The notes under the pieces: generated by a model
Told to the model about the DNA's origin: nothing
Seen by the model: only the letters and a program-made list of their open reading frames with translations
Databases searched by the model: none
NCBI GenBank assembly: GCA_945883455.1
Contig: CAMCXJ010000015.1
Coordinates: 1-20,536 of the forward strand
Length of the DNA stretch: 20,536 nucleotides
DNA from: Prosthecobacter debontii
Lineage (GTDB): Bacteria; Verrucomicrobiota; Verrucomicrobiia; Verrucomicrobiales; Akkermansiaceae
Reading direction: 5' to 3'
Position numbers and translations under genes: made by a program
In this document: positions 1-6,267 of the stretch, piece by piece
How positions within the stretch are numbered: the stretch's first letter is position 1
How the letters are laid out: each line of letters begins with the position of its first letter

Positions 1-648
1 GTCGGTCGCTTTCAAGTCCGCCTCGTTCGCGGGGGCAGCGATCTCAAAGATGTTGATGTTGCGGAAGGAGATCTTGTCACCGTGGCCAAGGAAAGCGATC
101 CGGCCGGAGCGGCGCTTCACGCCCTCGTGTTTCGGGTGTTTTTCAGAAAGCTCGGCGAGGTTTGCATCGAGGATCGAATGGCCGTTGAGGACGACCTTGA
201 TGGAGGTGTCCACCACTACGACGCGTTGGTTGTTCCACTCCCCAGCGGGCTTGAGCCCCTCCTTTTTCGCGGGTAGCAAGGTATACATGGAGCCGTGGTA
301 CTGGTAGTCCTTAAGGTCTTTCCACTTGTCCGCGTAGTTGTCCAGAATCTGGAGCTCCATGCCGGTGTAGGCGCCGTCGCCGTCGCCGGGATAATGGATG
401 CCGAGGCCGTTGTTGGTGCCGGGCTCCAGTTTGAAATCGAAATCTAGAATGTAGGAGGAAAACGTGGCCTCGGTCATGAGGTTTTTGCCATTCGGCGTGC
501 ATACGATAAAACCATCCTCGACGACATACCCTTCACCCGTCCAGCCGGTGAGATCCTTGCCGTTGAAGAGTGGACGGAATTTTTCAATTTCCTGGGCAGA
601 CGCTAGAGCAGCGTGGATGAGAAGAGAAACGATGATGATTGTTTTCAT
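1..648 (-). CDS. Secreted DUF1080 (3-keto-disaccharide hydrolase-like) protein, 3' end outside window
   Basis: Starting at the ATG at 648 the frame stays open for 216 codons to the window edge, so only the C-terminal end is missing. Residues 1-19 form a signal peptide (MKTIIIVSLLIHAALASAQ), so the protein is exported. It is followed by the family signature LFNGKDLTGW and a single jelly-roll-like domain with NGLGIHYPGDGDGAYTGMEL and a late GRIAFLGHGDKISFRNINI segment. These are typical of DUF1080 (PF06439), a concanavalin-like fold. Characterised members hydrolyse 3-keto-glycosides, and many in Verrucomicrobiota and Planctomycetota are uncharacterised. It lies 6 bp downstream of the Gfo/Idh/MocA gene, so the two are almost certainly cotranscribed. 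The neighbouring oxidoreductase would fit 3-keto-sugar chemistry. Family assignment is firm; the substrate is unknown. Confidence 0.9.
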   Translation of the reverse strand, partial: MKTIIIVSLLIHAALASAQEIEKFRPLFNGKDLTGWTGEGYVVEDGFIVCTPNGKNLMTEATFSSYILDFDFKLEPGTNNGLGIHYPGDGDGAYTGMELQILDNYADKWKDLKDYQYHGSMYTLLPAKKEGLKPAGEWNNQRVVVVDTSIKVVLNGHSILDANLAELSEKHPKHEGVKRRSGRIAFLGHGDKISFRNINIFEIAAPANEADLKATD

Positions 649-654
649 GGTGAA

Positions 655-1731
655 TCAAAGCTCGACAGTCTTCCCCGTGCGGAAACTTTCATCGGCCGCC
701 TCGACGATGCGCATGGAAGTGATGGCGTCCTCCATGTGGGCGGTGAGGTCATTGTCGTGGAGGATGGCGTCGAGGAAAAATTCCTGTTCGAGGCGACAGA
801 GCCCGTCGTGATCCGGCTCCCCAACTAGGGCGATCTCCTCATCCATGTGGATGAATTTTCCGTCCGTGCCCAGAGTGGAATGGTGGACGAGGATGTTCTG
901 GGCACCGGTGTGGGCGTCCACATTCGCGCTCTGGCCGCGGGCGGCGGATTGCGCGGCGACAATGGACGCGCTGCCTTTCGGGCCGACGACATCTTTGATG
1001 AAAAACGCGGTCTCGCTCATCATCGGGCCCCAACCGGCTTCATACCAGCCGACCGAGCCATCATCGAAGGTGACTTGAAGATGAGCGTAGTTGATTTTCC
1101 CCTCGGGAAGCTCGTCGCTGAGCCGCGCGCCGATGCCGGAGACGCGGATGGGTTTTGACCCGGTCATGCGGCACATTACATCGACGTAATGCACGCCGCA
1201 ATCGACCACGGGGGAAACCGAGGACATCAGAGCGAGGTGGGTTTTCCACTCGGAGCCGGAGGATTGCTGGTTGAGGTTCATGCGCATCACCAGCGGCTTG
1301 CCGAGGCCGCGGGCGATCTCGGTAAAGCGGTTCCAGCTCGGGTGATGGCGCAGGATGTAGCCGATCACGAGCTTGCGGTCCGCGGCCTTCGCGGCATCCA
1401 CCACCTCCTGGGCCTTCGCGACGGTTTCCGCGAGGGGTTTCTCGATGAACACATGACAACCCGCCGCGATCGCCGCGAGGGCATACGGCGCATGGGTCTC
1501 GATGTAGGTGGAGATGGCGACGGCATCGGGCTTCGTGGCGGCGAGGGCTTCGTAAAAATCCGAGAAGTCGGGATAATCGGAGCCGAACTCCTTGTTCAGT
1601 TTTTCACGGCCTTCGGGCGAGCGAGTGACGAGGCCGCAGATCTCGAAGCCGGGGAGCTGGTGATAGGCGAGAGCATGGGAGCGGCCCATGTGGCCGGCTC
1701 CGACGCAGAGAATGCGGATGGGTGAAGACAT
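655..1731 (-). CDS. Gfo/Idh/MocA family NAD(P)-dependent oxidoreductase
   Basis: This 358-residue cytoplasmic protein has the usual two-domain layout. The N-terminal Rossmann fold contains GAGHMG at 11-16, and the family EKP motif lies at 97-99 (HVFIEKPLAE). The C-terminal alpha/beta domain carries DCGVHYVDV at 177-185, matching the D-x-G-x-H-x-x-D substrate-site pattern. Family members oxidise or reduce sugars, inositols or their derivatives; here the substrate cannot be read from sequence. The start is the ATG at 1731. The gene is 22 bp downstream of the MFS transporter and 6 bp upstream of the DUF1080 gene. I infer a sugar-catabolic operon in which this enzyme makes or consumes a keto-sugar. 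Confidence 0.93.
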   Translation of the reverse strand: MSSPIRILCVGAGHMGRSHALAYHQLPGFEICGLVTRSPEGREKLNKEFGSDYPDFSDFYEALAATKPDAVAISTYIETHAPYALAAIAAGCHVFIEKPLAETVAKAQEVVDAAKAADRKLVIGYILRHHPSWNRFTEIARGLGKPLVMRMNLNQQSSGSEWKTHLALMSSVSPVVDCGVHYVDVMCRMTGSKPIRVSGIGARLSDELPEGKINYAHLQVTFDDGSVGWYEAGWGPMMSETAFFIKDVVGPKGSASIVAAQSAARGQSANVDAHTGAQNILVHHSTLGTDGKFIHMDEEIALVGEPDHDGLCRLEQEFFLDAILHDNDLTAHMEDAITSMRIVEAADESFRTGKTVEL

Positions 1732-1753
1732 TTGATGAAAACGGTAGGGCGGA

Positions 1754-3082
1754 TCAGGGCACGTCTTTAGTGGGAATCGGTTTCAATTTTTCCCAAAAAA
1801 GAAGGACGAACAGGACGAGGACAGCGAAAGCGAAAGCAGCGGGGGCATACCAGAATTTCGCAAAATCCACTTTCCCGTCCACCGAACAGGCGGTTGCCCA
1901 GCGACCGAAAAGCTGGGCACCAATTCCGAGTCCGAGGCCTTGGGTGAGCATGACGATGAGCGACTGCGCCTGGTTGCGGATGGCGGCGGGCGCTTTTTTC
2001 TCCGTGTAGATCATACCGGTGACGAAAAAGAAATCGTAGCAGATACCGTGGAGCAGAATGCCGATGAAAATGGGCAGCGTGAGGAGCGGTCCTTCCTGGC
2101 CGAACGCGAAACCCCACAGGCCGTAGCGCAGTACCCACGCGCCCATCCCGATGGTGAGCATCCATTTCACACCGAGCCGGGCGAAGCAGAACGGCATGAT
2201 GATCATGAAGAAAATCTCCGACATCTGGCCGGTGCTCATCGCGCCGGTGGTGGAGCCGAAGAGGGTAATACCCATTTCCCCGACGAAGCCCGCTCCCTTA
2301 GAATAATATCCTGCAAGGGGAATGCAGATCAGGAAACTGGCGAGGGCGAAGACGAGGAAGTTGCGGTTTTTCAGCATGCTCCAGGCATCGAGACCAAGGA
2401 CTTCCTTGATCGAGATCTTCCGGCCTTTCGAGGCGGGTTGGGTTTTCGGCAAAGTGAGGCAATAGAGACCGAGGAGGGCGGATGCGATGGCGGCGGCGGT
2501 AAATATGTGCGGCGAGCTGTCTGAATATTTCACCGGATCGAGACCCACCGAGCGGCAGGCCCACATCGCCCAGTTTCCGGCGATCCAACCGATCGTGCCC
2601 ATCACGCGGATCACGGGGAATTGCTTTTCCGCGTTGTCGAGATGCTGGAAAGATAGGCTGGCGGTGAGGCCGAGTGTGGGCATGAAGCAAAGCATGTAAG
2701 CCAGCAGGCAGAGAATCATCGGGTGGCTGAATTGCTCGCCGAGCGTGCCGGGCGCACCAGCTTCCGCGAGGCTTGGAGCGAGATAAAGCAATCCAGCTCC
2801 AAGCAGGAACAGGATGGAAAGGACTTTCTCAGTGTTGAGAAAGCGATCCGCGATGAGACCGAGGGTAAGCGGCGCGAGGATCGCCGCAATTGGAGCCACG
2901 GTGTAGGCCGCCGCATCGAAAGACCCGCCTGCCCCCGCTGCGGTCATGCCTTTTTCCACAAGGAACCCATAAAGCGCCACATACCACGCGCCCCACACGA
3001 AGAACTGGAGGAACATCATCACCGAGAGGCGCAAACCCAACAAGGGACTTGCGAAACTAGCTTGGGGAGGCGCGATTGACAT
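1754..3082 (-). CDS. MFS transporter of the nucleoside:H+ symporter (NHS) type
   Basis: A 442-residue integral membrane protein with about 12 hydrophobic segments. Its first segment, MFLQFFVWGAWYVALYGFL, is characteristic of the NupG/XapB-like NHS family (PF03825). A further family-like segment is FMPTLGLTASLSFQHL near the fourth helix. In PVC-group bacteria such transporters often sit beside Gfo/Idh/MocA and sugar isomerase genes, so a sugar or glycoside may be the real substrate rather than a nucleoside. I chose the ATG at 3082 because it begins just before the first helix (MSIAPPQASF). A longer TTG-initiated reading up to 3202 would collide with the divergent gene start and adds about 40 residues without family features. 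It leads the operon with the dehydrogenase and DUF1080 genes. Confidence 0.9.
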   Translation of the reverse strand: MSIAPPQASFASPLLGLRLSVMMFLQFFVWGAWYVALYGFLVEKGMTAAGAGGSFDAAAYTVAPIAAILAPLTLGLIADRFLNTEKVLSILFLLGAGLLYLAPSLAEAGAPGTLGEQFSHPMILCLLAYMLCFMPTLGLTASLSFQHLDNAEKQFPVIRVMGTIGWIAGNWAMWACRSVGLDPVKYSDSSPHIFTAAAIASALLGLYCLTLPKTQPASKGRKISIKEVLGLDAWSMLKNRNFLVFALASFLICIPLAGYYSKGAGFVGEMGITLFGSTTGAMSTGQMSEIFFMIIMPFCFARLGVKWMLTIGMGAWVLRYGLWGFAFGQEGPLLTLPIFIGILLHGICYDFFFVTGMIYTEKKAPAAIRNQAQSLIVMLTQGLGLGIGAQLFGRWATACSVDGKVDFAKFWYAPAAFAFAVLVLFVLLFWEKLKPIPTKDVP

Positions 3083-3201
3083 CGCCGCAAGTCCAGACGT
3101 ATTCCACGGCAGGGTCAATTTGATTCGTGGTGGCCGGATTGTTCCCACATCAGCCATTGAAGAAATCCCCGCGCCGGTAATACTGGCGACCACTTCCAAC
3201 A
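3083..3201. promoter_or_regulatory. Divergent promoter region between MFS operon and thioredoxin-fold gene
   Basis: This 119-bp spacer separates two divergent starts (3082 minus, 3202 plus), so it should hold both promoters. On the plus strand TTGAAG at 3157-3162 and TAATAC at 3178-3183 form a weak sigma70-like pair with a short 15-bp spacer. No clear operator or strong Shine-Dalgarno sequence is seen. The promoter role comes from gene orientation; the individual boxes are tentative. Confidence 0.35.
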
Positions 3202-4290
3202 ATGATCCCCACGCAAATGCCCAAGATCGCTTCGCTTTTTTTTCTGCTTTTCACACTTCATACCGAGGCCTCACCCGCTGAGGCGGAGCGGATCAAGCGC
3301 GGCTTTGAACTCGCCACGGAAACCTGGGGACTGAAGTGGAAAATCGCTGCCAATCCGGCAGAGCGGGAAAAGCTGATGCCAAACCGACCCGATCCCGCCG
3401 CCTCGGCCACGGAGCTTTGGCAACAGATCGCGCCGTCGCTCAAGGAGGATTGGTCGATTCCCTACGCCGCCTTTTTCCTAGATCTGACCCGCAACCTCAC
3501 CGTCGTCGGCGCGGACGGAAATACTGGCACCGCCTTTTCCGAAGAACGGAAGCGCATTCTCGCCGCCTTTACCAAAAACCATCTTGCCAAACCGGGCATC
3601 GCGCCCTTCAGCATCGCCTTGGCGGATAGCGGAGATCCGAAGAGCCTGCCGCTTTTGGAAAAAATCATTGTAGAAAACCCCGACGAAGCCACCAAGGGCA
3701 TCGCCGCGCTGGGAGCTTCCATGCTATTGAAAAACCTCGGCGACGCACCGGAAGTGATGAAAAAACGCCTCACTTACCTACGCCAAGCCATCATCATGGC
3801 CTCCGACCAGAACATCGCTGGCAGGAGTGTGGCGGACATCGTCACAGACGAGCTTTATCTGATTCGCCACCTCGCCAAAGGACGTGTCGCACCCGATTTG
3901 AGCGGTATGGATGTCGCCGGACGCATGGTGCAACTTTCCGGATTACGCGGAAAAACCGTGGTTCTACTTTTTTGGGACGCGAAGTCACCAGAGACCGACA
4001 AAATGATCGGCCTTACGAACCAGATGACTGTGAAATACGCTGGTAAGCCGGTCGCTATCGTGGGTGTCACGCCGGAAGCGATCGGCCGGATCCGCGAACT
4101 CCAGGCAGATGGCTCGATACGTTGGAACAACATCGTCGATCCTGAGGACAAGCTCGCCAAGGAATATCGCGTCGCCCTCCGCCCCGCCATGCTCATTATC
4201 GACCCTGCGGGAAAAATCGAATACACCGGACTGCCGGGATCATTCGCGGAGCTCACAGTGGACGCTCTCCTCGCTGGCGATGCGCCGTAG
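3202..4290 (+). CDS. Secreted TlpA/redoxin-like thioredoxin-fold protein lacking the CXXC motif
   Basis: A 362-residue protein with an N-terminal signal sequence (MPKIASLFFLLFTLHTEAS), so it is probably periplasmic. Translation may start at the ATG at 3202 or at the second ATG at 3217. Residues about 25-225 form a helical region I do not recognise. Residues about 228-360 look like a TlpA/AhpC-TSA domain: APDLSGMDVAGRMVQLSGLRGK, then VVLLFWDAKSPET, and a cis-proline-like RPAMLIIDPAGKI. In ordinary TlpA proteins the FW is followed by a CPPC-type active site; here it reads SPET at 262-265, and the whole protein contains no cysteine. Disulfide redox activity is therefore unlikely; a structural or binding role is an inference. 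It is monocistronic, with a terminator downstream. Confidence 0.8.
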   Translation: MIPTQMPKIASLFFLLFTLHTEASPAEAERIKRGFELATETWGLKWKIAANPAEREKLMPNRPDPAASATELWQQIAPSLKEDWSIPYAAFFLDLTRNLTVVGADGNTGTAFSEERKRILAAFTKNHLAKPGIAPFSIALADSGDPKSLPLLEKIIVENPDEATKGIAALGASMLLKNLGDAPEVMKKRLTYLRQAIIMASDQNIAGRSVADIVTDELYLIRHLAKGRVAPDLSGMDVAGRMVQLSGLRGKTVVLLFWDAKSPETDKMIGLTNQMTVKYAGKPVAIVGVTPEAIGRIRELQADGSIRWNNIVDPEDKLAKEYRVALRPAMLIIDPAGKIEYTGLPGSFAELTVDALLAGDAP

Positions 4291-4383
4291 CGGTGATTTG
4301 CTCCGCGCTCGCGAAGCATGTTTTGCGCTCCACACGAGTATCTGTGGCGGTGAACTTTCCGATTCCGAATACACAGCAAAGAC

Positions 4384-4415
4384 AAAAAAAGGGTAATCCT
4401 TTCGGATTACCCTTT
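4384..4415. terminator. Bidirectional intrinsic terminator between convergent genes
   Basis: A perfect 9-bp stem (GGGTAATCC at 4391-4399 with GGATTACCC at 4404-4412) closes a 4-base loop. On the minus strand it is followed by seven T residues (A-run at 4384-4390), giving a strong Rho-independent terminator for rpmJ. On the plus strand it is followed by a short T run and can also stop the gene ending at 4290. Confidence 0.88.
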
Positions 4416-4454
4416 CAAAACAAAACGCGAACTATGAAAAACGAAGCAGGAAAA

Positions 4455-4619
4455 TTATTTTACGCCCTTTTTGGAGAGGCGGGTGCCCTTCGTCGCGCCT
4501 TGGCGGGCCTTGAACTTAGGGTTGGTCTTGCAGATCACATACTTGGTGCCCTTGCGGCTGACAACTTGGCAATCAGCGTGGCGACGTTTGGCGGAGGCAA
4601 GTGAAGAAAGAACTCTCAT
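4455..4619 (-). CDS. rpmJ: 50S ribosomal protein bL36, cysteine-poor (type B) form
   Basis: A 54-residue basic protein beginning MRVLSSLASAKRRHADCQVV and continuing with YVICKTNPKFKARQG. It matches the bL36 family, especially the YkgO-like type B paralogues. Only two cysteines are present (C17 and C30), so the complete zinc-binding set of the classical form is absent. The C-terminus is extended by a basic tail (ATKGTRLSKKGVK). It is a component of the large ribosomal subunit. The start ATG at 4619 has no recognisable Shine-Dalgarno sequence. It lies 87 bp downstream of accD on the same strand and ends before the strong terminator at 4384-4415. It is not in the usual spc-operon setting. Confidence 0.95.
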   Translation of the reverse strand: MRVLSSLASAKRRHADCQVVSRKGTKYVICKTNPKFKARQGATKGTRLSKKGVK

Positions 4620-4706
4620 GGCGTAAAAATTGTTGGAATTTGACTCACCATTTAGGCGGCGGGGGCGGGAAACTAGGAAACCGGGCGGATTTGTAAAGAG
4701 ATTTCT

Positions 4707-5546
4707 TCAAGAAAGAGGATTTTTCATCATGAAGTTCAGCAGTTTGCCGATGCGGTCGCGCATCTGGTGGCGGGGCACGATGGCGTCGATGAGGCCGTGC
4801 TCGAGCATAAACTCAGCGGTCTGGAAGCCGGGCGGGAGATTCTGGTGCGTCGTTTCCTTCACCACCCGCGGGCCAGCGAAGCCGATCATGCATTTCGGCT
4901 CCGCGATGTTGATGTCCCCGATGGTTGCGAAGGACGCGGTGACGCCGCCGGTGGTCGGGTGGGTAAGCACGGAAATAAACGGCAGCCCCGCCTCGGCGAG
5001 CCTTGCCAGCGCACCGCAGGTTTTCGCCATCTGCATGAGGGAAAGCATGCCCTCCTGCATCCGTGCGCCGGAGGACGCGGAAACGATGATCACGCCCCGC
5101 TTCTCCGCGATAGCCGTCTCGATCGCGCGGGTGATTTTTTCCCCTACCACTGATCCCATCGATCCCGCAAAAAACTTGAAATCCATCACCGCGATCATCG
5201 CCGGCTTTTCATGGATCGTGAGCCGTCCGGTAACAACCGCGTCGTTCATCCCGGTCTTGGCACGCAGGGCGGCGATCTTGTCCTCATATCCAGCGAAGCC
5301 GAGCGGGTTTGCGGAGAAAAGCCCGGCCTCGGTTTCCTCGAAGGTTCCGGGATCGGCCAGGAGGAAGATGCGGTCGGTGGAATCCAGCAGGAAATGGTGG
5401 CCGCAGTGAGGGCAGACTTGGAGGTTCTGCTTCAACTCGAGGATGTGGATCAGTGCGCCGCATTCCGGGCACTTGACCCACAGGCCTTCCGGCATGTCAT
5501 CGCGTTTCTGTTGCCCGCGCAGGAGTGGTTTCTTGAAAATGCCCAT
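4707..5546 (-). CDS. accD: Acetyl-CoA carboxylase carboxyltransferase subunit beta
   Basis: This 279-residue protein is the beta subunit of the carboxyltransferase that moves the carboxyl group from biotin to acetyl-CoA, forming malonyl-CoA for fatty acid synthesis. An N-terminal zinc ribbon is complete, with CPEC at 26-29 and CPHC at 45-48. The crotonase-like core has GSMGSVVGEKITRAIE, the SASSGARMQEG oxyanion-hole region and HPTTGGVTASFA. Length is normal for AccD. The start ATG at 5546 is clear. The partner accA is not in this window. The gene is divergent from the DUF433/DUF5615 pair and precedes rpmJ. Confidence 0.98.
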   Translation of the reverse strand: MGIFKKPLLRGQQKRDDMPEGLWVKCPECGALIHILELKQNLQVCPHCGHHFLLDSTDRIFLLADPGTFEETEAGLFSANPLGFAGYEDKIAALRAKTGMNDAVVTGRLTIHEKPAMIAVMDFKFFAGSMGSVVGEKITRAIETAIAEKRGVIIVSASSGARMQEGMLSLMQMAKTCGALARLAEAGLPFISVLTHPTTGGVTASFATIGDINIAEPKCMIGFAGPRVVKETTHQNLPPGFQTAEFMLEHGLIDAIVPRHQMRDRIGKLLNFMMKNPLS

Positions 5547-5569
5547 GAAATCGTTTTTTCGTATGAGAC

Positions 5570-5582
5570 CCGCGCAGCGCGG
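5570..5582. promoter_or_regulatory. 13-bp palindrome upstream of accD
   Basis: A perfect odd palindrome, CCGCGC-A-GCGCGG, sits 24 bp upstream of the accD start in the divergent spacer. It could be an operator for accD or the TA pair. In a GC-rich genome it could also be chance, so the call is tentative. Confidence 0.25.
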
Positions 5583-5634
5583 AGGAAGCGACCCTAAAGT
5601 CGGATCAACGCCCCGACAATCCCGATTTCCAACC

Positions 5635-5661
5635 TTGAACCGGGATCCTTACGGGCATAAT
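5635..5661 (+). promoter_or_regulatory. Possible promoter for the DUF433/DUF5615 pair
   Basis: TTGAAC at 5635-5640 and CATAAT at 5656-5661 resemble -35 and -10 boxes with a short 15-bp spacer. Transcription would begin at or just before the ATG at 5670, giving an almost leaderless message. This would agree with the absence of a ribosome binding site there. Confidence 0.3.
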
Positions 5662-5669
5662 TTGCCGCT

Positions 5670-5882
5670 ATGTTGACACTCAACCACAGCCCGGTTCACT
5701 CCGACCCGGAAATCTGCGGAGGTACTCTCGTTTTCAGGGGCACCAGGGTGTTCGCGCAGACGCTGCTGGATTACATGAATGACGGGGATGGACTGGAGAG
5801 CTTTCTCAAAGATTTCCCGTCGGTGGAGCGGGAGGATGCGTGTGAATTCCTAAAATTAACCCGTGAAAAAGATCATTCTTGA
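5670..5882 (+). CDS. DUF433 family protein, putative antitoxin
   Basis: A 70-residue protein of the DUF433 type (PF04255). It shows the family hallmarks ICGGTLVFRGTRVFAQTLLD near the N-terminus and a DFPSVEREDACEFLKL helix near the C-terminus. The family has a winged-helix-like fold and is frequently paired with small PIN-like proteins as a VapB-type antitoxin. The next gene overlaps it by 20 bp in another frame and is exactly such a partner (DUF5615). I infer that it neutralises the toxin and may autorepress the operon. No experimental role can be read from the sequence. Confidence 0.88.
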   Translation: MLTLNHSPVHSDPEICGGTLVFRGTRVFAQTLLDYMNDGDGLESFLKDFPSVEREDACEFLKLTREKDHS

Positions 5883-6183
5883 CGAGAATATCCCTATCAG
5901 GTTCCGAACTCAGCTTGCGGAATTCGATGTCGTCACCGTCCAATACCAAGGATGGTGCGGCATACTGAATGGAGATCTCCTCAAACTGATCGACGGCGAA
6001 TTCGACATCCTCATAACAGGGGACAAGAATCTCCGCTACCAGCAGAACAATGCCGATCGTAGGGTCGCAATCATCGAGGTGCCGTCAACCCGTCCTAGGG
6101 TGCTTCTCCTAGTTCGTGATGAACTCGTCCTCGCCATTCGTTCCATTTCAGCGGGCGGATACGTGAAGATCTCCCTTCCTTGA
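5863..6183 (+). CDS. DUF5615 PIN-like protein, putative toxin
   Basis: A 106-residue protein of the DUF5615/Mut7-C-like PIN superfamily (PF18480). It starts with (M)KKIILDENIP, carrying the conserved acidic residues D7 and E8, and has ITGDKNL at 51-57, where D54 is the second acidic site. Such acidic residues would bind metal in a PIN nuclease, so a ribonuclease toxin is the usual proposal. The start is GTG at 5863, inside the DUF433 gene, implying translational coupling. Its TGA stop (6181-6183) lies within the first unit of a heptamer array. It directly precedes ileS. Confidence 0.87.
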   Translation: MKKIILDENIPIRFRTQLAEFDVVTVQYQGWCGILNGDLLKLIDGEFDILITGDKNLRYQQNNADRRVAIIEVPSTRPRVLLLVRDELVLAIRSISAGGYVKISLP

Positions 6184-6207
6184 AATTTGAGTTTTGAAAC
6201 TTGAATT
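6180..6207 (+). repeat. Heptamer array, TTGAA family, toxin-ileS junction
   Basis: Four contiguous 7-bp units, each beginning TTGA: TTGAAAT, TTGAGTT, TTGAAAC and TTGAATT. The first unit supplies the stop codon of the DUF5615 gene. The array is AT-rich compared with its surroundings and ends about 60 bp before the ileS ATG. Confidence 0.85.
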
Positions 6208-6267
6208 TTCCCGATCCTCCCACGGGGTTGACCCCGCGCGGGGCGGTTGCTAAGTTCCGCGCCCGCT

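Noticed and set aside
3083..3202. N-terminal extension of the MFS transporter from a TTG at 3202
   Set aside because: The added sequence has no family features, would abut the divergent gene start, and the ATG at 3082 gives the normal NHS length beginning just before the first helix.
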